Part shown: positions 7,610-16,188 of the stretch, piece after piece | How the letters are laid out: each line of letters opens with the position of its first letter | How positions within the stretch are numbered: position 1 is the first letter of the stretch | Assembly (NCBI GenBank): GCA_900318245.1 | Contig: ONJT01000002.1 | Location: 1 to 64,000, forward strand | Direction of reading: 5' to 3' | DNA: 64,000 nt | Origin: an uncultured Bacteroidales bacterium | GTDB lineage: Bacteria; Bacteroidota; Bacteroidia; Bacteroidales; Paludibacteraceae | The notes under the pieces: generated by a model | Told to the model about the DNA's origin: nothing | The model's input: only the letters and a program-made list of their open reading frames with translations | The model's database searches: none | Translations under genes and position numbers: made by a program

Positions 7610-7972
7610 ATGAAGAAAAGATTTTTATTATTTGTCCTATGTGCCTTAGTGGCAGGAACGTTCTGTTCGTGTAATGATACGTTCTCAAAAAATTACCCCA
7701 TCCTCTATGTGGTAAATGGAACTGACTATTCTGTAGAAGTGTATTGCGACAATCACTTAGTCGCGACAGCTGGCGCACATAATAATAGTGGGAAAGTGGA
7801 GTTAAATAACACTTCTATCAACTTGCCTGTGCTTGTTGAAGCAGAGTTTTATGATAATAAGGGGAAACGTGTTGGTGGATACAAATGGAGCTCTTATCAT
7901 TTTAGTTGGAACAAATCGTATAAAATGACATTAACAACTTCATCTTCTTCAAGTTCTCTTAAAGAATTGTAA
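7610..7972 (+). CDS. Small predicted lipoprotein
   Basis: A 120-residue protein with a basic N-terminus, a hydrophobic stretch and cysteines at the end of LVAGTFCSC, which fits a lipoprotein signal. The mature part is rich in beta-type residues and ends in a serine run. I do not recognise a family. It is AT-rich, stands alone, is preceded by the pseudoknot and long hairpin and followed by a clear terminator. No promoter of the usual type is visible between the HEPN remnant and this gene, so it may be expressed from the MNT promoter through the structured leader. Confidence 0.7.
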   Translation: MKKRFLLFVLCALVAGTFCSCNDTFSKNYPILYVVNGTDYSVEVYCDNHLVATAGAHNNSGKVELNNTSINLPVLVEAEFYDNKGKRVGGYKWSSYHFSWNKSYKMTLTTSSSSSSLKEL

Positions 7973-8003
7973 CAATACACAGATAGGATGTGAATAATCA
8001 TTT

Positions 8004-8030
8004 AGCCCGAGCTGATTACTCGGGCTTTTT
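8004..8030 (+). terminator. Rho-independent terminator after lipoprotein
   Basis: Stem AGCCCGAG (8004-8011) with CTCGGGCT (8019-8026), a seven-base loop, and T8026-8030. Confidence 0.9.
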
Positions 8031-8060
8031 GTGCAAATATGCATTTCTTATGGCTAAAAA

Positions 8061-8092
8061 TTTGCATGTTTCAAAAAGTTTTTGTACCTTTG
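8061..8092 (+). promoter_or_regulatory. Promoter of the gene at 8359
   Basis: -33 TTTGCATGTTTCAA (8061-8074) and -7 TACCTTTG (8085-8092). Here the bases after -7 do not form the inverted repeat seen at other accessory promoters. Confidence 0.75.
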
Positions 8093-8358
8093 CAGCGGAT
8101 TAAAATTTTAAGGCACGCGAATTTGCTTGTAAATTGCTGAATATTATGCAGTTAGAAGGATTTTGGAATGAATAAAGTCTAGGATTCATAGTATCCAGTC
8201 TGTTTCAGGGGAGTGTATAGGCCTTATTTTAAGGCAAAAGAGATAGTACCGGCCCCTAAAATATAGAAAAAAGCAATAAAAAAGAAAGCAAAACCAGAAA
8301 GGACGCGAGTTGCCGCGAATACGCGACAAAAAATGAAAAGAGAAAAAGAGAAATAACG
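8093..8358 (+). other. Long structured 5' leader
   Basis: About 266 bases separate the promoter from the next start codon. It holds a possible nine-codon reading frame (8146-8175), the motif CTAGGATTCATAG (8180-8192), and an outer stem AGGGG/CCCCT (8207-8211 with 8253-8257) that encloses the perfect hairpin GCCTTA-TTT-TAAGGC (8221-8235). The last 80 bases are purine-rich and A-rich. The function is unknown; attenuation or ligand sensing are possible. Confidence 0.45.
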
Positions 8359-9249
8359 ATGGGAAAACACTTAAAGACACAGGTAATTGAGGGGTTGAAG
8401 AGTGCCGGATTTGTGTTCGAGGCTCTTCCAAAGGGTTCCACACCTCATAAGAGGGGTGTGCACTATTGCCGTATCTTTGCTGGCGCGAAATGTGTTGTGG
8501 GAGCTATGGATTATGAGAAAGAGGGGCAGAAATATAAGAAACGGATCGTGGTTCGTCAGTCGCGTTTTCGGGACGGGCTGTTTGAGTTGTATACGTACCA
8601 TTTTCCGAAGCATTGGTCCGCGGCATGCGTGGAAAACAGGGAGCTGATTAAGGAGGCGCAGCGGCGGGCGCATGCGTTAGAGAAAGACTGTACACCGGAA
8701 GGGTTGGAATGGCGGATCCGGTTCTTTGAGCACTATTTCCGGGTGTTCAACAGAAAAGAGAAGCCGGAAGAAGGTATGAAGGCCTATTCGCGGTTTTATC
8801 AATATACGTATGTAGCGATTTATCGGCAGTTGAAGGCGGCGGCGCAAAAGGCGAAGGAGGAAGAAATATTTCAAAATTCGGAGGTCTCTCTCTTGCACCC
8901 CCTTTCCTCTGCTTCGCTTCGTTCCCCCGTTCCGTCGGGGGACATCACCTTCGAGCCGATTGATTTTCGGCCGAGATTGCAAGCGTTTTCGAGTCCGCTA
9001 AGGAGGGCATACAACAGTTATCGGGAAGCCGGAATATCCGGAAGATCCGGACCGCTGGGCTACTCTGGAGGAAAGGCGCGGGATACTTGTCTATGGTCGG
9101 AGCATCGCTCCCCGCGGCTCCTTCCGTTCGGATTGCCAAGTCAAGGCAATCCTCCATCGCACAATGAACAAAGCCAAATAACACCGCAGGTAAACAGCCC
9201 GCTACACCCACATTGGGCCCGAAGCGGGCGGGGCGACGCGGCCGGCTAA
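8359..9249 (+). CDS. Unrecognised basic protein with repeat-derived C-terminus
   Basis: A 296-residue product. The first 165 residues look like a real folded, basic domain (VHYCRIFAGAKCVVGAMDYE, then a helical region to KAAAQKAKEEE), but I do not recognise it. From about residue 175 on, the DNA is made of hairpins and repeats: CCCCCG/CGGGGG around 8924-8941, GGATTGCC/GGCAATCC at 9130-9152, and from 9183 a stretch homologous to the palindrome island at 47340-47400. The C-terminal 120 residues are therefore probably read-through of inserted repeats, and the stop codon lies in the repeat. The true gene may have been longer or ended earlier. Confidence 0.55.
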   Translation: MGKHLKTQVIEGLKSAGFVFEALPKGSTPHKRGVHYCRIFAGAKCVVGAMDYEKEGQKYKKRIVVRQSRFRDGLFELYTYHFPKHWSAACVENRELIKEAQRRAHALEKDCTPEGLEWRIRFFEHYFRVFNRKEKPEEGMKAYSRFYQYTYVAIYRQLKAAAQKAKEEEIFQNSEVSLLHPLSSASLRSPVPSGDITFEPIDFRPRLQAFSSPLRRAYNSYREAGISGRSGPLGYSGGKARDTCLWSEHRSPRLLPFGLPSQGNPPSHNEQSQITPQVNSPLHPHWARSGRGDAAG

Positions 9250-9450
9250 GCCCGAATGACATTCGGGATAATAGACGACGCGGCGGACGCGAGGGCGAAT
9301 GACATTCGGGATAATAGACGACGCGGCGGACGCGAGGGCGAATATGGCGACTAGTGCCGGCATAAAATGCCGGATCAATAGACGAAACTCCCCCTTAAAC
9401 AGCAAAAAAAAGAAATAGCACCGCAGGTAAACCGCCTACACCGCGAGTAT
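9183..9450. repeat. Palindromic repeat island 1
   Basis: Holds perfect palindromes of the form arm-AT-NNN-AT-arm: CCCGAATGACATTCGGG (9251-9267), a second copy of its core at 9296-9310, and CCGGCATAAAATGCCGG (9357-9373). Each is followed by the tail AATAGACGA. Bases 9253-9338 are two exact 43-base tandem copies. GGTAAACCGCC-type sequence near 9426 also occurs in the islands at 24172 and 47205. Confidence 0.85.
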
Positions 9451-9456
9451 AGAAGA

Positions 9457-9519
9457 GACAAAAAGGGCAAAAAGAGAAAAAGGACAACAAGGACAAAAAG
9501 GGCAAAAAGAGAAAAAGAA
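9457..9519. repeat. A-rich direct repeat, period 35
   Basis: A 28-base segment of GACAAAAAGGGC and AAAAAGAGAAAAAG character is present twice, at 9457 and 9492. It lies between the palindrome island and the promoter of the dehydrogenase. Nothing else is visible in the gap 9250-9573. Confidence 0.8.
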
Positions 9520-9573
9520 CATATCAGAAATATAGGAAATATTGCAAAAATTTTAGAAAAGTGGCATACACTC

Positions 9574-9616
9574 TTGTGTATGTCATAAAAAAGTTGTACC
9601 TTTGCAGCGACAAAGG
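9574..9616 (+). promoter_or_regulatory. Promoter of 2-hydroxyacid dehydrogenase
   Basis: -33 TTGTGTATGTC (9574-9584), -7 TACCTTTG (9597-9604). The inverted repeat CCTTTG-CAGCGA-CAAAGG spans 9599-9616. Confidence 0.8.
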
Positions 9617-9637
9617 TTAGGGCCTTTTCCCTGTAGC

Positions 9638-9662
9638 GGTTTTCCCGCTTAACGGGAACACC
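9638..9662 (+). promoter_or_regulatory. Leader hairpin shared with der
   Basis: TTCCCG-CTTAA-CGGGAA (9642-9658) followed by CACC. The der leader has TCCCCG-CCTAA-CGGGGA then CACC at 51637-51657. The stem differs by a compensated T-A to C-G change, which suggests a selected structure in two unrelated 5' leaders. Confidence 0.55.
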
Positions 9663-9715
9663 TAGTAGCGCAAAAGTGTGTGGGCATAAAAAAACCGTAG
9701 CACAAAGGTGTGGAT

Positions 9716-10711
9716 ATGAGAATCGCATTTACGACAGCATTGCCGAAAGAAGGGTTTGGGCGCCTCGTAGAACGAGGCATTGGTGATTTGTCATTGGTAA
9801 TTGGTCATTGCCCGGAAGAAACCTATAAAAAGGCTGATATCCTTGTAAGCACCTTTGATTATAAGGTGTCGCGGGAGATGATAGAGGGGATGCCGAACTT
9901 GCGGTTGATTGCTAACTTCGGCGCGGGATACAATAATATCGACCTGGAGGTTTGTCGCGAGCGCGGGATACGCGTGACGAACACCCCGCAACCGGTGATA
10001 GAGCCGACGGCAGAGTTGGCCTTTGCGCTGATGATCGATGTAGCAAGGCGGGTGAGCGAGTTCGACCGTATGTTGCGGTCTCACTCTAATGGTGAGAATG
10101 GTGACGCGCTAAAAGCGCTTAATGGTGTGTTCGGCGTGATGAATAACCTTAGTCACTCGTTGTACGGAAAGACCTTAGGTATACTGGGTATGGGTCGTAT
10201 CGGTCAGGCGCTCGCGAGACGAGCTGCTGCCAGCGGGATGCGGATTATCTATCATAACAGGAACGAGATTAATGGTGACGCGCTGAAAGCGCTTAATGGT
10301 GGGAATGATGAAATGGTGAAGTATGTGGATTTTCAGACTTTGCTGCAGGATAGCGACTATTTGAGTTTGAACCTACCCTATACGCCTCAAGTGCATCATA
10401 TCATCGGCAAGCCGGAGTTGGGAATGATGAAACGCAGCGCGTACCTCATCAATACCGCACGCGGAGCGCATGTAGATGAAGCGGCGCTGGTAGAAGCACT
10501 CAAGAGCGGTATCATCGCCGGCGCAGCACTCGACGTATATGAGTTTGAGCCGCAGATAAGTCCGGAACTGCTGAAACTGCCGAACGTGGTTCTCTCGCCG
10601 CACACAGGCACCGGAACTTGGGAAGGACGTATCGCGATGTGCGAGAACGTATGTGACAACATACTTGCCTTTGCCGAGGGCAGGATAGACGATATGAATA
10701 TCGTCGTGTAA
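9716..10711 (+). CDS. D-isomer specific 2-hydroxyacid dehydrogenase
   Basis: A 331-residue NAD-dependent oxidoreductase of the glyoxylate/hydroxypyruvate/D-lactate reductase type. The NAD motif GILGMGRIGQALA lies near residues 157-169; the catalytic Arg, Glu and His sit in NTARGAHVDEAAL, DVYEFEPQ and LSPHTGTGT. I chose the ATG at 9716; a GTG two codons upstream is less likely. Two copies of a 31-base element (10097-10127, 10271-10301) are inserted in the same frame and both encode NGDALKALNG; a third insert of ATTGGT units lies at 9782-9810. The exact substrate is unknown. Confidence 0.92.
   Translation: MRIAFTTALPKEGFGRLVERGIGDLSLVIGHCPEETYKKADILVSTFDYKVSREMIEGMPNLRLIANFGAGYNNIDLEVCRERGIRVTNTPQPVIEPTAELAFALMIDVARRVSEFDRMLRSHSNGENGDALKALNGVFGVMNNLSHSLYGKTLGILGMGRIGQALARRAAASGMRIIYHNRNEINGDALKALNGGNDEMVKYVDFQTLLQDSDYLSLNLPYTPQVHHIIGKPELGMMKRSAYLINTARGAHVDEAALVEALKSGIIAGAALDVYEFEPQISPELLKLPNVVLSPHTGTGTWEGRIAMCENVCDNILAFAEGRIDDMNIVV
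10088..10127 (+). repeat. In-frame palindromic insert, copy 1
   Basis: AATGGTG direct repeats (10088, 10097, 10121) flank the hairpin GCGCT-AAA-AGCGC (10106-10118). Bases 10097-10127 match copy 2 with a single silent difference and encode NGDALKALNG between the catalytic-domain helix and the NAD domain. Confidence 0.85.
10271..10301 (+). repeat. In-frame palindromic insert, copy 2
   Basis: The second copy of the 31-base element lies in the surface loop after the NAD-domain strand IIYHNRN. It is in the same frame as copy 1 and gives the same peptide; the only base change is CTA to CTG (Leu). Confidence 0.85.
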
Positions 10712-10753
10712 GGTGTAAGGTGTAAAGTGTACAAAATTTAAAATTTAGATAAT

Positions 10754-11281
10754 ATGAAAAAGATCATTCTTTTTGCAACCGCCATCATGATGGCAAGTTG
10801 CGGATTCATGCAGAACAGCACGAGTAACAACACCAGTAGTCAAGCAACCGCCAGCACACAGCAGACGACCGTTCAGAACAGTAATGCTGCTAACAGTGCC
10901 GGTCAAGGAGCAGGCAACGCGCTCCAGGCACTGTACGCACAGTACAAAGCTGACGGCAAGTACGACTACAAGAACATGCAGAACGTGCTCAACACAGTGA
11001 CGCTCGTTGCTAACTGCGAGGGACTGAAAGACAACTACAAAGACAAAACGTATCTGAAGGAGTTCGGTAAGGGTATGATCGCTTCGTCGCTTGGTCTGGT
11101 GACGCAGAACAACGTGCAGACCGTGACGAACAGCCTCGTCGAGATGGTGAAGAGCAACGAGAACGTACAGAACGCGACGACCAAAGTGCAGGAAGGCGCA
11201 AGTTCCGCTGCTTCGTACGCTAACACCGCTGCACAGTACGCTTCGTCTATCAGTTCGCTTCTCTCTTTGTTTGGAAAGTAA
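10754..11281 (+). CDS. Alanine/serine/asparagine-rich lipoprotein
   Basis: A 175-residue protein with a lipoprotein signal ending in MMASCG (Cys16), a low-complexity Ser/Thr/Asn/Gln region to about residue 55, then a helical domain (LQALYAQYKADGKYDYKNMQ, then a region rich in Val, Thr and Asn) and an Ala/Ser-rich tail. It resembles the many small DUF lipoproteins of Bacteroidales, but I cannot name a family. Upstream is a GTGTAAG tandem spacer (10711-10735); downstream a palindrome separates it from pepT. Confidence 0.7.
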   Translation: MKKIILFATAIMMASCGFMQNSTSNNTSSQATASTQQTTVQNSNAANSAGQGAGNALQALYAQYKADGKYDYKNMQNVLNTVTLVANCEGLKDNYKDKTYLKEFGKGMIASSLGLVTQNNVQTVTNSLVEMVKSNENVQNATTKVQEGASSAASYANTAAQYASSISSLLSLFGK

Positions 11282-11296
11282 CCGGATAGCATCCGG
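11282..11296 (+). promoter_or_regulatory. Palindrome at the pepT ribosome-binding region
   Basis: CCGGAT-AGC-ATCCGG is a member of the arm-AT-NNN-AT-arm family. Its right arm runs straight into AGG, so a GGAGG-like Shine-Dalgarno sequence (11295-11299) partly lies in the stem. It starts one base after the preceding stop codon. Confidence 0.6.
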
Positions 11297-11313
11297 AGGC
11301 AAACATACGCAGT

Positions 11314-12477
11314 ATGAACATAGTTGAACGATTCTTAAAATATGTCTCCTTCTGCACGACGAGCGATGAGAATACCGGCATGACGCCGTCCACGCCCGGA
11401 CAGTTGGAGTTTGCCCGCTACTTGGCTGACGAACTGAAGACCATCGGTCTGAAGGACGTGACGCTGGACGAGAACGGCTATATCATGGCCACTTTGCCGG
11501 CAACCGCAGAAGGGCGACCCGTCATCGGGTTTATTGCCCATATGGACACCTCGCCTGACGCGAGCGGAAGACATGTGAAGGCGAGTATCGTGCAGGCCGA
11601 AGAGCGCGAGTATATCGACAAACGTTATGCGGGGCAGGACGTCATCGTGACGGACACGACTACCCTACTCGGCGCAGACGATAAAGCCGGTATTGCGGAG
11701 ATTGTCACGGCTTGCGAGTACCTCATTCAACACCCCGAGATTGCGCACGGCAAAGTGCGTATCGGCTTTACGCCCGACGAAGAGATTGGTCAGGGCGCGG
11801 ATCATTTCGACGTGAAAGCCTTCGGCGCAGACTTCGCCTATACGATGGACGGCGGCGCGATCGGAGAGTTGGAGTTTGAGAACTTCAACGCCGCGGCATG
11901 TAAGATTAAGATTCACGGACTGAATGTCCACCCGGGATACGGCTATCATAAGATGGTCAACTCGATGCGTATCGCGTACCAGTTGGCAGTGATGCTGCCG
12001 CGCTGGGAGACGCCGGAGCACACGCAAGGCTACGAGGGATTCTATCACCTGGTAGGCATGAACGGCACGGTGGAAGAGACGACGCTCAGTTATATCATCC
12101 GCGACCACGACCGCGCGCGCTTCGAGAGCCGCAAACGCGAGTTGGAGCACCTCGTACGTAAGGTCAACCGCGAGTTCGGAGAAGGCACCGTGGAGATCGA
12201 GATACGCGATCAGTATTATAACATGCGCGAGAAGATCGAACCCGTGATGCATATCGTGGATCTCGCCAAAGAAGCCATGACGGCCGTAGGTGTGACGCCG
12301 AACGTGAAGCCAATCCGCGGCGGCACAGACGGAGCGCGGCTTTCGTTCGAAGGTCTGCCCTGCCCGAATATCTTCGCCGGCGGAGAGAACTTCCACAGCC
12401 GCTATGAGTATCTTCCGATCCCGAGCCTCGAAAAGGCGAAAGACGTCGTATTAGAAATCATTAAAAGAGTACAATAA
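11314..12477 (+). CDS. pepT: Tripeptide aminopeptidase PepT
   Basis: Cytoplasmic M20B zinc peptidase of 387 residues that removes N-terminal residues from tripeptides. Zinc ligands and catalytic residues are visible in [48 protein letters not shown] and [11 protein letters not shown]; the dimerisation lid domain lies between. The length matches the family. It is followed by gcvT after one base. Confidence 0.96.
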   Translation: MNIVERFLKYVSFCTTSDENTGMTPSTPGQLEFARYLADELKTIGLKDVTLDENGYIMATLPATAEGRPVIGFIAHMDTSPDASGRHVKASIVQAEEREYIDKRYAGQDVIVTDTTTLLGADDKAGIAEIVTACEYLIQHPEIAHGKVRIGFTPDEEIGQGADHFDVKAFGADFAYTMDGGAIGELEFENFNAAACKIKIHGLNVHPGYGYHKMVNSMRIAYQLAVMLPRWETPEHTQGYEGFYHLVGMNGTVEETTLSYIIRDHDRARFESRKRELEHLVRKVNREFGEGTVEIEIRDQYYNMREKIEPVMHIVDLAKEAMTAVGVTPNVKPIRGGTDGARLSFEGLPCPNIFAGGENFHSRYEYLPIPSLEKAKDVVLEIIKRVQ

Positions 12478-12478
12478 T

Positions 12479-13564
12479 ATGTTAAAAACAACCCCGTTTA
12501 CAGACATCCATATTGCGTTAGGCGCAAAGATGGCAGAGTTCGCAGGCTTTAACATGCCGATTCAATACCCTACGGGTATTAACCAGGAGCACATGATTGT
12601 TCGTGAAGGCGTAGGTGTGTTCGACGTGAGCCATATGGGCGAGTTCTGGGTAAAAGGTGAGAACGCCTTGGATTTTCTGCAATACATCACTACCAACGAC
12701 CTGTCGGTCATTGCTGCCGGTAAGGCGCAGTACACCTGCATGCCCAACGGCAAAGGCGGTATCGTAGATGATTTAATCATCTATAAATACTCCACGACGA
12801 AGTACCTCATGGTGGTCAATGCCGGCAATATCGACAAAGACTGGGCTTGGGTAAACAAGATCAAAGACGAGAAGTTCCCCAACACCGATTTGAAGCTCGA
12901 GAACGCGAGTGAGCGCTACGGACAATTGGCCGTTCAGGGACCGAAAGCGGTGGAACTTTTGCAACTGCTCACCGACGCCGATTTGAAGTCAATTGACTAC
13001 TATGCCTTCCGCGAATGGAGTTTTGCGGGTGTTCCGGGTGTTATTCTCAGTAATACAGGCTACACCGGCGCAGGTGGATTTGAGCTGTATTTCCCTGCCG
13101 ACAAAGGCAAACAAATCTGGGATGCGCTGTTCGAAGTAGGCAAACCTTTCGGTCTCGCGCCGATAGGTCTGGGAGCACGCGACAGCTTGCGTCTGGAGAA
13201 ATGGTACTGCCTGTACGGCCATGACATCGACGATACGACTTCGCCGCTCGAGGCGGGTCTAGGATGGATTACCAAACTGGATGCCAAGGACTTCATCGAC
13301 CGCGATTTTCTCAAGCAACAGAAAGCGGAAGGCGTGAAGCGCAAACTGGTGCATTTCGAGTGCCTGGAGCGCGCGATCCCGCGTAATGGCTATGAGATAT
13401 GCGACGAAGCCGGTAACACCATCGGTAACGTCACTTCTGGTATCATGCTGCCGAACACGAAAGTCGGCATCGGTATGGGATACGTGAAGACCGAGTTCGC
13501 AAAGAAAGAGAATATTATCTATATTAAGATTCGCGAGAAATTGCAACCCGCAAAAATAGTGTAA
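12479..13564 (+). CDS. gcvT: Glycine cleavage system T protein (aminomethyltransferase)
   Basis: A 361-residue folate-dependent enzyme that takes the aminomethyl group from H-protein to form methylene-THF and ammonia. It has the N-terminal [17 protein letters not shown] block, [11 protein letters not shown], and the folate-site segment [33 protein letters not shown] follows. No gcvP or gcvH is in the window. One base separates it from pepT, so the two probably share a transcript. Confidence 0.96.
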   Translation: MLKTTPFTDIHIALGAKMAEFAGFNMPIQYPTGINQEHMIVREGVGVFDVSHMGEFWVKGENALDFLQYITTNDLSVIAAGKAQYTCMPNGKGGIVDDLIIYKYSTTKYLMVVNAGNIDKDWAWVNKIKDEKFPNTDLKLENASERYGQLAVQGPKAVELLQLLTDADLKSIDYYAFREWSFAGVPGVILSNTGYTGAGGFELYFPADKGKQIWDALFEVGKPFGLAPIGLGARDSLRLEKWYCLYGHDIDDTTSPLEAGLGWITKLDAKDFIDRDFLKQQKAEGVKRKLVHFECLERAIPRNGYEICDEAGNTIGNVTSGIMLPNTKVGIGMGYVKTEFAKKENIIYIKIREKLQPAKIV

Positions 13565-13577
13565 GGTGTAAGGTGTA

Positions 13578-14504
13578 ATGGGTAAGAACGTAGCATTGGT
13601 TCTGGGTTCGGGCGGTGCGCGCGGTTTAGCGCATATCGGATCGATAGAAGCCCTCGAGGAACGAGGTTATACGATCACCAGTATAGCCGGTTGCTCGATG
13701 GGGTCGATCATCGCCGGCATGTACGCCGCGGGGCAGCTCAAAGAAGCCAAGGAGTGGTTCCTTAGTGTCGATAAGCAGTTGATACTCCGCATGATGGACA
13801 TCAATCTGCTGAGCGGCAACAGCCTCGTCAAAGGAGAACGCATCATCAAGGAGTTGGAAAAAGTAGTGCCGGACAGACCGATAGAGGACTTGAACATCCC
13901 CTGCTCCATCGTCGCGACGGATATGGTTCACTCCGACGAGGTGATTTTCCGCACCGGTAGCCTCTTTGAGGCGGTGCGCGCTTCGATTAGTATTCCGCTG
14001 TTCTTCAAGCCCGTGCAGATAGGTGCGCGCTTGCTGATAGACGGCGGTATTCTGAATCCGCTACCGCTGCACGTGATAGAGCGCACACCCGGGGACATCC
14101 TCGTAGCAGCCGACATCAGCGGCAAAGACAGCATGCCGGTGGAGGAAGTATATGAACCGATAGACGTGGACGGCAAACTGGCGGAACTGAAGAAAAGCGG
14201 TATTCCTGTGCCCAAAGCCTGGGAACAGCAAATCCGGTCTTTGGGCAAGCGTGTCGATAGCATCTTAGAGCAACGCGCGAAAGACTTAGGCCGTAAGGTC
14301 AGTTTCGTCTCGCTGCTCGACCGCATGAGCGACATCCAGATTCAGCAGAACACCCTTCTCTCGCTGCGTCTCACCCCACCCGACGTACACGCCGTGATGC
14401 GGCAGTACGCATATAACACCTTCGACTTCGACAAAGCCGAACAGATCATTGCCGACGGCAAGCGGATCATGAACGAGGCTTTGGATAAGTACGAAAAACA
14501 ATGA
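13578..14504 (+). CDS. Patatin-like phospholipase (RssA type)
   Basis: A 308-residue Ser/Asp-dyad hydrolase. The oxyanion loop GSGGARG is at residues 10-16, the nucleophile elbow GCSMG has Ser40, and the catalytic Asp is in LLIDGGILN near residue 155. Proteins of this class are cytoplasmic or membrane-associated lipid hydrolases; the substrate is unknown. The start follows a GTGTAAG tandem spacer (13561-13576). The neighbouring acyl-CoA ligases are a plausible functional partner for the freed fatty acids. Confidence 0.92.
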   Translation: MGKNVALVLGSGGARGLAHIGSIEALEERGYTITSIAGCSMGSIIAGMYAAGQLKEAKEWFLSVDKQLILRMMDINLLSGNSLVKGERIIKELEKVVPDRPIEDLNIPCSIVATDMVHSDEVIFRTGSLFEAVRASISIPLFFKPVQIGARLLIDGGILNPLPLHVIERTPGDILVAADISGKDSMPVEEVYEPIDVDGKLAELKKSGIPVPKAWEQQIRSLGKRVDSILEQRAKDLGRKVSFVSLLDRMSDIQIQQNTLLSLRLTPPDVHAVMRQYAYNTFDFDKAEQIIADGKRIMNEALDKYEKQ

Positions 14505-14545
14505 TGATGATTAATAACAGTTGATTTAAAGTATTGATAAACAAA

Positions 14546-16186
14546 ATGGCAACAAAACATTACTTGTCTTATTTACAAGACACGATGCATTCGAACTGGG
14601 ATAGTCTGGCTATGGCCGATATCGACGGCGAGAACAAGTACACATATGCAGAACTGGCTGCAGCGATTGCAAAACTGCATGTGACCTGGCGTGAATGCGG
14701 TATCAAAGAGGGCGACAAGATTGCGCTCTGCGGTCGTAACTGCGCCAACTGGGGATTGCTTTTCCTGGCGGCTGAGAGCTATAAAGCCGTGGTGGTATCC
14801 ATCCTTCCGGACTTCACAGCAGAAGGTATCTACTCGCTGGTGGACCACTCGGAGGCGACCCTGCTCTACGTAGGACCGAACGTGCTGAAGAAGATTGATC
14901 CGAAGAAGATGAAGGGACTGAGAGCGACGATCTTCATGGACAACATGTCGCTCGTAGAGGCGGATGAGAAGTTCCGTAAGGCCTTCGAGGGCGCTGACGC
15001 GGCATTCAAGAAGGCATACCCGAAGGGCGTACAACTGAGCGACGTCAACTACCCGATCGACAACTACGACGATTTGGCGATCATCAACTATACCTCCGGT
15101 TCGACGGGTAACCCCAAAGGCGTGATGCTGACCCACCTGAACCTGAGCGGAAACGTGGAGTTCGCGCACACCCGTATCCCGCACAAGAAAGGCGACAAAG
15201 TGCTGTCGATGCTTCCGATCGCCCATATGTTCGGACTGATGTTCGAGTTCATCTATCAGGTCTGCGAGGGTGCAGAGGTACATTTCCTCACGCAAGCTCC
15301 GACGCCGAGTGTGCTGATGAAAGCTTTCGCGCAGGTAAAACCGTTCATGATCCTGACCGTACCTCTGGTGGTGGAGAAAATCATCAAGAAAGGCGTGCTG
15401 CCGAAAATCAGCAGTCCGGCAGCGAAGATCATGTGGAAGACGCCGCTCCTCAATAAAGTTATCCGCGGAAAAGTCAAAGAAGGACTGGATAAGACCTTCG
15501 GCGGCCAGTTACGCTACCTGATCATCGGCGGCGCAGCGCTCAACGGCGAAGTGGAGCAAGTGCTGCATGATATCAAGTTCCAGTACTGCGTAGGCTACGG
15601 TATGACCGAGTGCGGCCCGCTGATCAGTTACGAAGACTGGTGGGCATATGCCTTCCACAGCTGCGGAAAAGAGCTACCGCAATGCCACGTTCGTATCGAC
15701 TCCGAAGACCCGACCTCCAAAGATGGTGAGATCCAGGTAAAGGGTATCAACGTGATGAAGGGTTATTATAAGAACGAAGAGGCGACGAAAGCCGTCTTCA
15801 CAGAAGACGGATGGATGCGTACGGGTGACCTCGGCGTACTTGACAAAGACGGAAACATCTATATCCACGGTCGTTCGAAGAACATGATTCTCGGTCCTTC
15901 GGGCCAGAACATCTACCCCGAAGAGCTGGAGGATAAGTTGAACTCGATGCCGGGGGTGGTAGAGTCGATCATCGTCGATCGCGACCATAAACTCGTAGCA
16001 CTCGTTTACCCGGATCCCTCTGCAGAGATGATGAGCGCCAAGACGCTGAGCCAGCTGATGGAAGAGAACCGCCTCGCGGTCAACAAGAACCTTCCGCAGT
16101 ATAGTCAGATCAGCAGTGTAGAGCTTGTTGCGCAGGAGTTCGAGAAGACGCCGAAACGTTCGATTAAACGCTATTTATATCAATAA
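14546..16186 (+). CDS. AMP-dependent acyl-CoA ligase 1
   Basis: A 546-residue adenylate-forming enzyme that activates a carboxylic acid, probably a fatty acid, to its CoA ester. The P-loop-like motif YTSGSTGNPKGVMLTH is near residue 185, then GYGMTECGPLI, and the hinge motif GWMRTGDLGVLDKDGNIYI. I chose the ATG at 14546; an upstream TTG adds MINK only. Three bases separate it from a close paralogue. Confidence 0.93.
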   Translation: MATKHYLSYLQDTMHSNWDSLAMADIDGENKYTYAELAAAIAKLHVTWRECGIKEGDKIALCGRNCANWGLLFLAAESYKAVVVSILPDFTAEGIYSLVDHSEATLLYVGPNVLKKIDPKKMKGLRATIFMDNMSLVEADEKFRKAFEGADAAFKKAYPKGVQLSDVNYPIDNYDDLAIINYTSGSTGNPKGVMLTHLNLSGNVEFAHTRIPHKKGDKVLSMLPIAHMFGLMFEFIYQVCEGAEVHFLTQAPTPSVLMKAFAQVKPFMILTVPLVVEKIIKKGVLPKISSPAAKIMWKTPLLNKVIRGKVKEGLDKTFGGQLRYLIIGGAALNGEVEQVLHDIKFQYCVGYGMTECGPLISYEDWWAYAFHSCGKELPQCHVRIDSEDPTSKDGEIQVKGINVMKGYYKNEEATKAVFTEDGWMRTGDLGVLDKDGNIYIHGRSKNMILGPSGQNIYPEELEDKLNSMPGVVESIIVDRDHKLVALVYPDPSAEMMSAKTLSQLMEENRLAVNKNLPQYSQISSVELVAQEFEKTPKRSIKRYLYQ

Positions 16187-16188
16187 GA

